Source: Rhizobium favelukesii
GTDB taxonomy: Bacteria; Pseudomonadota; Alphaproteobacteria; Rhizobiales; Rhizobiaceae
Reading direction: 5' to 3'
Length of the DNA: 64,000 nt
NCBI RefSeq assembly: GCF_000577275.2
Contig: NZ_HG916854.1
Coordinates: forward strand, 682,001 to 746,000
Position 1 is the stretch's first letter; every line of letters starts with the position of its first letter. A program made the position numbers and the translations under genes. This document shows, piece by piece, positions 53,478 through 61,196 of this stretch. The notes beneath the pieces are model-generated. The model was not told the origin of the DNA. It ran no database searches and saw nothing but the letters and a program-made list of their open reading frames with translations.

Positions 53478-54514
53478 GCCGCCGCGGTCCATGCGGTGTC
53501 GAAGGCGTGAAAATCACCCCGGTCCGGCCGTCCGAGGCAAATCGATGCGCGGCGGCTCCTGCAATCGAAGATGACGGAAAATGCAGTCTGTGTCGGTTCT
53601 CGCGAGGACGCGGTCTTGCATATCGCGTCCGGCGAACCGTTGGTGTCCGACAGAAGGCGGCGGATACCAGCGACGTCACTGATGCAATGGAGCTTGGCGG
53701 CTCGAAGACGCTCTCGGCTGGAGGGATAGACACGTGCCACTGTTTCTATGTCCTCCATGATCGCAACCGCCGGCGTGACAGGATGATTTGTATGAACGAT
53801 TGGGTTTCCCGTGAGGGTGACAGGGCCGATTGATGGTGAAATCTCCACACCGTCCACCTGGCCCGAGGCGTCTGCGAGGAGGTAGCAGCGTCCGGACAGG
53901 TGGCTGACCCGTCTAAGTGTCGCCAGCGCACCGGCAGCGTGACGCTCCTTAAGGATCAGGCGTCTGACCACGAGGCTTGGTATTCCATGGGCGGCAGCAT
54001 CAAGCATGAGATCGTTCGTCACGAACGCCAACCCGGCACGATTCATCCCAACCCAGCCGAGCGTGCCGGGGGACGTCACCATGATCAGGCCATCATGATC
54101 GTCAGTGCCATCGTGGACGAGAAGAACGAGCTCCTCTTCCGTGCCAGGATGCGCGTCCCAGTTTTGAGCCAAGACCGCGCCAGCTCCTGTGGCACATGCC
54201 ACCGTCGTGCAGCCGCTGGCAATCGCACCATCGAAGAACTCGAAAGCGGAAAGGAGATAGATATCAAGGGGAGCCAATCCACTTCCGTCAGCGATACCTT
54301 TGATCTCCGCGACAAGGGTAGGCGCCACGCTCTCAAGCAACCTCCAGGAGTTTGCCGCGCGCCGCTCCGCGCACAGCCAGCTCCGATCCGCCGCCGATCG
54401 CCTGAGGCGCCCGAACGACGTTTGGATCGATGTGGACAATGCAACTCCGTGTAGCCTTCCCCGGGTGTAGGCATCGCCGCGCAGATGGAGAATCGGAATC
54501 TTACCAGAACTCAT
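53474..54514 (-). CDS. C45-family autoproteolytic acyltransferase/hydrolase
   Basis: A 346-residue Ntn hydrolase related to isopenicillin-N acyltransferase. The self-cleavage site is Gly101-Cys102 in ASGCTTVACATG; after cleavage Cys102 becomes the N-terminal nucleophile. Further landmarks are LAQNWDAHPGTEEELVLLVH, GWVGMNRAGLAFVTNDL and HTNHPVTPA. Such enzymes cleave or transfer acyl groups on amino compounds. ATG 54514 is preferred; 26 bases upstream lies the ATCCA-N5-TGGAT operator motif. Convergent with, and overlapping by 4 bases, the saccharopine-dehydrogenase-like gene. Confidence 0.88.
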   Translation of the reverse strand: MSSGKIPILHLRGDAYTRGRLHGVALSTSIQTSFGRLRRSAADRSWLCAERRAANSWRLLESVAPTLVAEIKGIADGSGLAPLDIYLLSAFEFFDGAIASGCTTVACATGAGAVLAQNWDAHPGTEEELVLLVHDGTDDHDGLIMVTSPGTLGWVGMNRAGLAFVTNDLMLDAAAHGIPSLVVRRLILKERHAAGALATLRRVSHLSGRCYLLADASGQVDGVEISPSIGPVTLTGNPIVHTNHPVTPAVAIMEDIETVARVYPSSRERLRAAKLHCISDVAGIRRLLSDTNGSPDAICKTASSREPTQTAFSVIFDCRSRRASICLGRPDRGDFHAFDTAWTAAA

Positions 54515-54539
54515 AGGTGGCCCGCTCTTTCGAATATGC

Positions 54540-54554
54540 ATCCACAATATGGAT
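54540..54554. promoter_or_regulatory. Operator-like motif ATCCACAATATGGAT
   Basis: Same arms and spacing as 46972-46986 (ATCCA, 5 bases, TGGAT; 13 of 15 positions identical). It lies just before the C45 start, where a regulator would block or activate transcription. Confidence 0.55.
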
Positions 54555-55120
54555 TCTCGTTTTTTCCGAGTCTACGCGTGTACAAGCTGTCGCTGTGCGA
54601 AAGTTGAGTGCTACTACGGGTCGAGGTTCGGGCTCGTTTTGAAAAAGTAAGGTTCTTACCCCCAGACAAACAAACAAGACGAGATCGAAGCTTAAATAGC
54701 CGCACGGCGAGGAACCGGTGTTGCCAGCTCAACTCGCCGCGCGTCACCGTCGCCAACAACGATCGGCGCCAGGTGATTCAGATCGTCGGTGAAGCGGCGG
54801 CCCACTCACGGCAAACACTGCTCAACGCTATGAGCCGACCTCGCGCTGGTCGTTTTGGGAACGGGCCCAGCGCATTTTGATGTGGGGATTATAGCGTCTG
54901 GTTTCTAGGTTCCCCAACGTACGAAGTGAGATAGCAAAGCGGTAGGCAGCGTGCCTGTGGTCAGGTTGCAGGCGCATGACCTCCTGGGGCTGTTATTACC
55001 TTATCTTTGATCGAGCTCGATGCCGTCCTGCCTGACGTCGCCCACCTCAACACGAAGGGAGTTAGCTCGATAAGGAACTCTCCATCCTCGGCGTGCGTTC
55101 ACGTCACGAGGAGACAAGGC
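54555..55120. other. Intergenic stretch, no gene recognised
   Basis: No domain is recognised on either strand. The last 20 bases (GAGGAGACAAGGC) contain the ribosome-binding site of the small gene at 55121. Confidence 0.5.
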
Positions 55121-55252
55121 ATGGCACTTGGAATTGCAGTCGGAATTGGCGTTGGGACGGTCATCGGCGCCGCACTTTATGACATCTCCATCGGCACCGC
55201 GATCGGCATCGCGATCGGCGCAGCAGTTGGCGCTTTGCGTTACTCGATTTAA
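55121..55252 (+). CDS. Glycine-zipper small membrane protein
   Basis: A 43-residue product, almost entirely two glycine-spaced hydrophobic helices: ALGIAVGIGVGTVIGAAL and IGTAIGIAIGAAVGAL. Glycine every fourth residue favours tight helix packing in the membrane. GAGGAG precedes ATG 55121. Its size and composition resemble small stress-related or toxin-like membrane peptides, but no function is assigned. Confidence 0.6.
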   Translation: MALGIAVGIGVGTVIGAALYDISIGTAIGIAIGAAVGALRYSI

Positions 55253-55410
55253 CCATCTCAAATAAGCAAACGCGGAGAGGAGCCAGTGTACGTCGCTGTG
55301 CTCTCCGCCTGATCGCCCTGTCGCCGCCGCCCCGCCAGGTGATGGGATGGAGCAGGAAACTTGAGCATGAGTTGCATGTTCATGCGGCTCGAGGAGGAGA
55401 TGGTTTTCCC

Positions 55411-55483
55411 ATGAACAACGTTTTGGTTTGTCGGTGCGATCGTTATCGTTCTCGCCATTTTAAGCTTCTTCGGCCTGCGCTGA
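55411..55483 (+). pseudogene. Tiny single-span membrane protein, probably frameshifted
   Basis: ATG 55411 follows a GAGGAGGAGA site and starts MNNVL. One frame over, the sequence reads WFVGAIVIVLAILSFFGLR and stops at 55483, a typical 20-25-residue rhizobial membrane peptide. A loss of two bases near 55425 would explain the shift. Confidence 0.4.
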
Positions 55484-55669
55484 TCCGTCGGGGCCACGAA
55501 GCCAAAGCTGGTCTCCAATCGTCCGGCCCCATCCACTGGTCGAGCGTCCGTCGCAGGAGGATTGCGCCTGGCGCTCGCTGCAAGGTCCCTAAAATTTCAC
55601 GGAGCATGTCTTATTTTATTGCAAGCTAAAATAGACTTTAGTAGCGTCCTCACGTCAGGGGAGGATTTC

Positions 55670-55855
55670 ATGCAGCAAGTAGAGCTTGAAGGCACCAATT
55701 CCATCATGGCGACCAGGGTCTGGAGCGTGCCGGAATTTTGCGCTCGCCACCGGTTGGACAATAATGAGGAAGCGAGGCTGATCGCGCTGTTCGGCCCGTT
55801 TGCGACGGCAGCTGAGCTTATGCACAACATGACACGTGCGCCAAAGTTCAGGTAA
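55670..55855 (+). CDS. Conserved small hypothetical protein
   Basis: A 61-residue soluble protein: RVWSVPEFCARHRLDNNEEA, then RLIALFGPFATAAELMHN and a basic end. GGGGAGG is placed well before ATG 55670. Similar short proteins occur in rhizobia as far as I recall. The C-terminal AELMHNMTRAPKFR is probably the conserved part. Function unknown. Confidence 0.6.
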   Translation: MQQVELEGTNSIMATRVWSVPEFCARHRLDNNEEARLIALFGPFATAAELMHNMTRAPKFR

Positions 55856-56009
55856 GAGGTACTTACATTGATCGCTCACGCGGGCTCGGTCGCAAATGAA
55901 GCTGCGCACCGATACCGAAACCCGGCGCTTTGGCCGGGTCCAATTCCGATCTTGACCATAAGTGATGCATAGGCCTGTGGCGATATCCGGATATGGCGTG
56001 GCGCCTCGT

Positions 56010-56440
56010 TTACCTTCTGGGCTGAACGACGCCGTTGTCTGACGCTCTGTAAACATCCGCGACACCCACGCATGGGCCGGCAGAGCGGCGTTCGATAATT
56101 CTGGAGGCGATATTGATGCGGCGGGCGGGATCGCCCGGCAGTCGCTGCCTCTCGATGCGCTCAAGCAGAAGGCGCAGACCAACTGCGCCGCACTCCTGAC
56201 CTTCCATGCGCGCAGTCGTTGGTACGAGCGTGATCTGGATTGCCGGGGAAAAATCGCCGAAGCAGACAACCGAGATGTCATCGGGAATGCGATAGCCCTG
56301 GCCAATCGACCAGATACTGGATGACGGCCTGGCCGGCCTCGTGATCGGTGCCGGAGACCTGATCTGCCTGCTCCAGCGGATCGACCCAGCCGAAGAGGCG
56401 GCAAAACCAACGGTGCCTTCTTCGCCGCACTCATCGGATG
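56010..56440 (-). pseudogene. LacI-family regulator, effector-domain remnant
   Basis: Leftward, one frame gives RLFGWVDPLEQADQVSGTDH and EAGQAVIQYLVD. After a frameshift near 56300 it continues GYRIPDDISVVCFGDFSPAI, TTARMEGQECGAVGLRLLLE and RINIASRIIERRSAG, the C-terminal half of a LacI regulator. The helix-turn-helix and the first part of the effector domain are missing. Confidence 0.65.
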
Positions 56441-56796
56441 GAGCGGACGCAAAAAACACGTGACGCTATCGAACACCAGTCTCGTTGCACGGATCCATTC
56501 GGGCGAAAAAGCCAGCTTTCTCCGGTTGGTCAACCCGACACGGTCAGCGCAGTCAACGGATGTGACCCTCGCTGTGTTGAGGGCTTAGGCTCGACCACTT
56601 CTATGACGGCCGAAAAACCGAGGTGCCGGCGTGCGAAGCGCTGATCCTTGCTCTCGGCTAGCTGTGGGAAAACCGGAGAGTTCGCGATATCGTTTTGATC
56701 CAACACTTCTGGCAGAAAAAGGCTCACGAAGCACGCTCGATCGTGGCCCTGCCGGATGTTCGGCTTGCGTGGCAAGCGTTGCGCAAAGAGTCGAGG
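56441..56796. other. Intergenic stretch carrying one 40-bp repeat copy
   Basis: No gene is recognised. It contains the left copy of a direct repeat whose second copy lies at 58711-58750, on the other side of the Na/Pi cotransporter gene. Confidence 0.5.
56517..56556 (+). repeat. 40-bp direct repeat, left copy
   Basis: It begins TTTCTCCGG and contains CAACCCGACACGGTC. It matches 58711-58750 at 37 of 40 positions, same orientation. The two copies flank the cotransporter gene. Confidence 0.8.
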
Positions 56797-58461
56797 TCAC
56801 AAGCTCAGCCCATCATGGCCACCGCGGCCGAGGAGATGCGTCGCCGAACGCCAGGCATGATAGGCGATCCGGTCGAGCCGACGGGCAGCATCGATCCGCG
56901 CAAGGGCATCCGCGGCGGTCAGCTCTCCCGGCGCGACGGAGGCAAGGGTGGTGGCGCGATGATCTCGCTGTAGGGTATCGAGCTCCCTTGACGCGCTCTC
57001 CAGCTCAGCGAGCGCCGCGGCAACCTCCGACGAAACGTTCCAGCCGATTGGATCCGCCTGTGCGCTGAGAGCGCATTCCGAGGTGATCGAGCCACCGACC
57101 GCCTGTGCGGCATGCATGGCTTGTGTGCACAGCTCGGTGGCACGAAGGTCATGGGCGGAGCCGGCTGGCTGTCCTTCGAGCCTGCCCTCCTCCATGGCTT
57201 CCACGAGACGGGAGGCGTGATCGAGCGCGTGTAGCGTGCTCGTCATGCGGAGCCGCTCGGCCTCCGTCTCGGGCGGCTCCTTCAATTCGGACAGGAAATC
57301 CCGCACCTCCTCGAGCTTGGCGGCGGCGCTAGTGCTCTGTGCCGCGGGGCCGGCTCCGCCCGAAAGTGCTGCGGAAACCGAGGCGGCGGTTGTCGAAAGG
57401 ACGTCTGCCACGACACGCCGGGCGGTCTCGACCGCGACCACCGGACTAGCGAGGGCGCTTGGATCGAGCGCGCGTTGAAGCGCCGTCTGCTTGGCGGGCA
57501 GGAGCCGCTCCACGACGCGGGTGAACCACTGCGTCGCCGGTAAGAGTACCGCGACCCCTACAACGTTATAAGCCGTGTGATAGGCGGCAAGGAGCGTCAT
57601 TCCGTCGACCGACACAGACAAGACTTTCATCAGCGCCGTCGTGAACGGGAAGGCGGCGATCGCGATAAGCGCGGCTATGACCTTGAACAGTACATAAGCA
57701 AGGGCAAGGCGCTTGGCCGTCGCGCTAGCGCCGATGGCCGCCAATGCGGAGCTCGTTGCCGTCCCGATATTCTGGCCGACGATCAGCGCTGCGCCCTGCT
57801 CCAGGCTCACCGCCCCGGCGTAGAAGGCCGAAATGGTGACGGCGATGGCGGCCGTAGAGGACTGCATGACCGCGGTCATGGCCAGGCCAACAACGATGAG
57901 GGTCATGAGACCGACCGAGCCTTCGACCCAGCCAACTCCCGCTACGCCGAGCACTGCGGGCAGGTCAGACGGATGCAGGCTCTGCGCAAGACCTCCCATG
58001 CCTTGCTGGAGGGTGGTCAGCCCGTAGAGAACCAGCGCGAAGCCCGCGAGGGCGCCGCCCACCGCCGCTGTACGCCCGCCCGCCAGCAACTTGGCAAGCG
58101 CGCCAAGGAAGATCAAAGGCAGCGCATAGGCCGAAAGCGAGACGCGCACACCGATCAGTGCCACGAGCCAGCCCGTGCCCGTCGTGCCGATATTGGCGCC
58201 AAAAACGAGACCGAGTCCTTGCGGAAAGGTCAGAAGGCCGGCGTTGACGAGACCGATCGTCGTCATCGTCACAGCGCTCGACGACTGCACAAGCAGCGTC
58301 ACGATGGCGCCCCAGAAAGCACCTGACAGCGGCGTAGCCGCCGCCTTGCCAAGGGCGGTGCGCAGGGCGGATCCCGCCAACGCCTTCAGGCCGTCCGTCA
58401 TGACGGTCATGCCGAGCAGGAAGAGCCCGACGCCGCCGAGTACGGCAATTGCTGTCGACAT
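56797..58461 (-). CDS. Na/Pi cotransporter family protein
   Basis: A 554-residue protein. The N-terminal ~310 residues are the NptA-type transporter, with two inverted repeats each carrying a QSS motif (LLVQSSSAVTMTT and AVMQSSTAAIAVT) and GANIGTTGTG / GQNIGTATSS. The C-terminal ~200 residues are soluble and helical, as in family members with a PhoU-like domain (LHALDHASRLVEAMEEG). It mediates sodium-dependent phosphate movement or export. It stands alone between two 40-bp direct repeats. Confidence 0.92.
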   Translation of the reverse strand: MSTAIAVLGGVGLFLLGMTVMTDGLKALAGSALRTALGKAAATPLSGAFWGAIVTLLVQSSSAVTMTTIGLVNAGLLTFPQGLGLVFGANIGTTGTGWLVALIGVRVSLSAYALPLIFLGALAKLLAGGRTAAVGGALAGFALVLYGLTTLQQGMGGLAQSLHPSDLPAVLGVAGVGWVEGSVGLMTLIVVGLAMTAVMQSSTAAIAVTISAFYAGAVSLEQGAALIVGQNIGTATSSALAAIGASATAKRLALAYVLFKVIAALIAIAAFPFTTALMKVLSVSVDGMTLLAAYHTAYNVVGVAVLLPATQWFTRVVERLLPAKQTALQRALDPSALASPVVAVETARRVVADVLSTTAASVSAALSGGAGPAAQSTSAAAKLEEVRDFLSELKEPPETEAERLRMTSTLHALDHASRLVEAMEEGRLEGQPAGSAHDLRATELCTQAMHAAQAVGGSITSECALSAQADPIGWNVSSEVAAALAELESASRELDTLQRDHRATTLASVAPGELTAADALARIDAARRLDRIAYHAWRSATHLLGRGGHDGLSL

Positions 58462-58710
58462 GCACGCCTCTTCCGGTCTGCGCTTCGGCCTTGAGCGCGT
58501 TGAAGTTGTACTGCCAGCCGACCCTATGCCGCTATCCTATTCACGGCAATGACGCCCTCAGCGTCGGAAACGGGTGAGTTGCGAATAGCGATGCTCAGCG
58601 GTCCGAGTACCTGGAATTGGCGCCGAGCGTCGATTTCGCACTCCGATTCCTCCAGTGGCCTGTGCGTTGTGCTCCAGGGGAGAAGGTTCTATTCGTGCTG
58701 AATCGGCGGC

Positions 58711-58750
58711 TTTCTCCGGCTAGTCAACCCGACACGGTCGGCGCAGTCAA
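58711..58750 (+). repeat. 40-bp direct repeat, right copy
   Basis: Three mismatches to 56517-56556. It ends a few bases before a TPR-protein remnant. Confidence 0.8.
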
Positions 58751-58754
58751 TTGC

Positions 58755-59451
58755 GAGCTTGAAACCGGATGACGTCAGGCTTGCCAGGGAGATGTTTGTC
58801 GCCGCAATCGACGATGATCCCGGCTATGCGCGCGGATACCTGGGCCTCGCCTGGCTCGAAATACGGAAGCTGAAATGGAACGAGCGTGTCGATCTCGAAG
58901 CCACGCTGGCCAGCGCCTTTGCTTCGGCGAGCAAGGCGCTGGAGGTTAGCCCCTGTGACGCCGACGTGCACTGGGCGCTTGGCGTCATTTACCTGTGGCG
59001 GGGGGAGGCCGAACGGGCAATAGGATGTCACGAGCGCGGCCGCGAATTGGCTCCCAACAACTGTGATCTCCTCGCTGAATATTGTGATGCCTTGGGCTAT
59101 CTCGGACGCCTGGAGGACGCGATCAGATTGGTGAATTGGCCTTGAGGCTAAACCTAGCCGACCCGACTGGTATCTCTGGAACATCGCCGCCAGCAAATAC
59201 CTTTCCGGAAACTATCTGGAGGCATTGCCCCTCTTGGAGAAGATGGCAGACCGCGGGTCGGCTTACCGCCTGCCGGCGGCAACATATGCCCAGCTTGCCC
59301 GTTTCGAGGATGCACGCCGCGCTGCGAGCGAGTTGCTAAAACTCAATCCGGAATTCTCTATCGACCGATTCAGCTCCCGGGCCCCTATCGGGACAAGGCT
59401 CTCCTTGCCCGATACGTCGAAGGGCTGCGGCTTGCGGGTCTGCCGGAGTGA
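58755..59451 (+). pseudogene. TPR-repeat protein remnant (adenylate-cyclase-associated type), frameshifted
   Basis: The first frame from 58759 gives KPDDVRLAREMFVAAIDDDP and YARGYLGLAWLEIRKLKW, then HWALGVIYLWRGEAERAIGC, and stops at 59145. The next frame continues WYLWNIAASKYLSGNYLEAL and RLPAATYAQLARFEDARRAA; a third gives YRDKALLARYVEGLRLAGLP and stops at 59449-59451. These are TPR units and the usual C-terminus of TPR domains fused to class III cyclases. The N-terminal part is missing, cut near the 40-bp repeat. Confidence 0.65.
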
Positions 59452-60025
59452 ACGGCCGGTCATTGGCAGGTCAACCACTTTGCAACAAATGACATCAGGT
59501 TTTGATGGCCTGCACCTAGTCGGTGACCACGCGCGCTCGCGCTTTGAAATCCTCCGATCGACATTCGCTACAGGCTCAAAATGCTCCCAGCCGGCTCGAC
59601 ATGCCCTGGTCGGCGATAACTTCGCTTCCGCTCAGGGCGGACGCCTTGTTCGAAAGCAGAAAGACCGTTTGATGAACTTCCTCACCGAGGTCGACCTCAC
59701 TGACGAACAACTTGATACGGTGACGTCTGCCATCTAGGCATGGTGCGCGAGACAGCATGATGACCCCGAGGGGGTTTCAGCCCGTGCGGCTGCTGCTCTT
59801 GCCCTCGAACTGCTTTCAACACACCCGTCCGCAACATCGGCAGAGTTGCTTGATTTACTCTCGAACCGACTTTCTGGCGTGGATAGCAAGTAGCATGGAA
59901 CTCCTAGCCATCGTGATGGTTCACAGAGTGGATCACCAGGTGAGGTTTATCCCCTTGTGCCAGACGCTGGCTAACTGCGTGGTCCACCATTTAGCCCATC
60001 ACTCCAATGTAGAATCGGAGAGCCT
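59452..60025. other. Intergenic stretch with one SDR fragment
   Basis: Apart from the short SDR remnant at 59576-59710 and the ribosome-binding site (GGAGAG) of the DUF982 gene at its right end, no gene is recognised. Confidence 0.5.
59576..59710 (-). pseudogene. SDR-family oxidoreductase, C-terminal fragment
   Basis: A leftward frame reads EEVHQTVFLLSNKASALSGS then EVIADQGM, the conserved end of classical SDRs (FLLSDKASFITGSEV, with a VDGG-like site changed to ADQG). About 45 residues only; the cofactor and catalytic parts are absent. Confidence 0.45.
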
Positions 60026-60256
60026 GTGTCGGCACCTGGGTGGATCGCCGTAATCGTTGAGCGCAACCAAGCGTTCCACATGATCGGATCCGCAGAAGAC
60101 GCCCTTGATCTACTGTTTACGAATTGGCCGGTCTTTAGCGGCACCGCCTTCGTCTTAGCCATGGAGACCTGCGCGGGCACAGCGACGGGCGCGGTGACTC
60201 AAGGAGAAACCCTGTCCGCGGCTCATGATGCGAAGGTCGTCTGCTGGATCGCTTAG
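60026..60256 (+). CDS. DUF982 domain protein
   Basis: A 76-residue protein of the DUF982 family, abundant on rhizobial plasmids: WIAVIVERNQAFHMIGSAED, ALDLLFTNWPVFSGTAFVLA and a helix containing METCAG. GTG 60026 with GGAG upstream. Function unknown. It is complete and followed 107 bases later by a hairpin terminator. Confidence 0.75.
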   Translation: MSAPGWIAVIVERNQAFHMIGSAEDALDLLFTNWPVFSGTAFVLAMETCAGTATGAVTQGETLSAAHDAKVVCWIA

Positions 60257-60284
60257 TAGGTTGGACAAAATAAATAGGAGTCGG

Positions 60285-60392
60285 CGGAACAAACCTTCTG
60301 GCATAGGGTTTATGCACCGCGTTGAGAACGTAACTCCTCTCAATGTCCACACAATCCCCTTAAGCCCCGCGCTCTCGGTGGGGCATTTTTTT
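60285..60392 (+). ncRNA. Candidate small RNA or structured 3' leader ending in a terminator
   Basis: A first stem pairs AAACC (about 60292) with GGGTTT (about 60306). Then comes unpaired ACTCCTCTCAATG and a GCCCC/GGGGC hairpin followed by seven T residues at 60386-60392. Such a layout (5' stem, single-stranded C/U-rich stretch, intrinsic terminator) is common in alphaproteobacterial sRNAs. The segment may instead be the 3' UTR of the DUF982 gene. Confidence 0.3.
60364..60392 (+). terminator. Intrinsic terminator
   Basis: Stem GCCCC (60364-60368) and GGGGC (60380-60384), 11-base loop, then A and T7. Reads rightward; terminates transcription from the DUF982 gene or from a small RNA. Confidence 0.65.
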
Positions 60393-60491
60393 GCAACCTT
60401 GCGAAACAAATTAGCGACAATTGCGTTAATATTCTCGCATTGCTTGCATTTAGGACCCGCGTCAGTTTCATTGCAAAACGGTTCTCGGAAG

Positions 60492-60752
60492 ATGGAATCC
60501 TTACGCTTCGACAGCTTTCGCTATGGATTGGCGGCTCTTCTCATGCGCCGCCCACACCTCCGTCCCTATGCCCATATTGCACACCGGTGGACCGAAGATA
60601 TCGAGAACTACGGCGACGCAGTCAGGTTCCGGGAGAAGTTGCGTGCTGGGGATGGCGACAAGATGCTCCTGGAGGAATGCGAGCGCCTCTGCATCGAGCT
60701 CGAGGATGAGGTGCAGTCCAATTTTGCCACTTCCGGCCTCGACCTGCCGTGA
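60492..60752 (+). CDS. Hypothetical protein
   Basis: An 86-residue acidic C-terminus/basic N-terminus protein (LRFDSFRYGLAALLMRRPHL, then RFREKLRAGDGDKMLLEECE). ATG 60492 is a guess; GGA lies very close to it and a longer in-frame version extends back to 60225 through the terminator, which is unlikely. No family recognised. Confidence 0.45.
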   Translation: MESLRFDSFRYGLAALLMRRPHLRPYAHIAHRWTEDIENYGDAVRFREKLRAGDGDKMLLEECERLCIELEDEVQSNFATSGLDLP

Positions 60753-61163
60753 CGAATTCTCTCCCCAACCCACCGCCATGAACGTACGATGGCACTTATG
60801 CCAACGACGCTTCTTTGGCTTCAGGTGAACCCTCCTTAGCCCGCCCGAAGTCTCACTGGTGTCCTGTCGTCAACGGCAGGATGCGTTGAGGGGCCAGGTT
60901 TTCGACAGCTTTCCGATGCTTGCGCGGCTGCTGTACCTCCCCCTCGATTTTCTTGCTCGTCTAGGACCTTGGTCCGACTGGCGCCCCCCATGATTGGAGT
61001 AGTCTTTGGGTGTCCTGATCCTTGATAGGCAGGATAAAAAGGGAAGCCCCTCGCCATCCCATCCGGGGCTTCCCTTCACGGGGTGAGCCGAATTGCGCGG
61101 CGACAAACAAGGTGAGACTCGTATTGCCTCGCCTGTGAATGTTCCTGATGCACTTGATCATTG
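60753..61163. other. Intergenic stretch, no gene recognised
   Basis: Apart from the hairpin at 61036-61074, nothing is recognised; overlapping short leftward frames show no domain. Confidence 0.45.
61036..61074 (-). terminator. Perfect 10-bp hairpin with T tract, leftward terminator
   Basis: GGGAAGCCCC (61041-61050) pairs perfectly with GGGGCTTCCC (61065-61074). Read leftward it is followed by TTTTTAT, the form of an intrinsic terminator. It lies downstream of the leftward transposase gene, or of a transcript from outside. Confidence 0.65.
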
Positions 61164-61196
61164 CCTCACAAGATTGCTCCTTTCAGCTGCGAGCGT

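Noticed and set aside
60870..61161. Overlapping leftward frames of 66-78 codons
   Set aside because: They cross a terminator hairpin and show no family features; frame competition suggests non-coding DNA.
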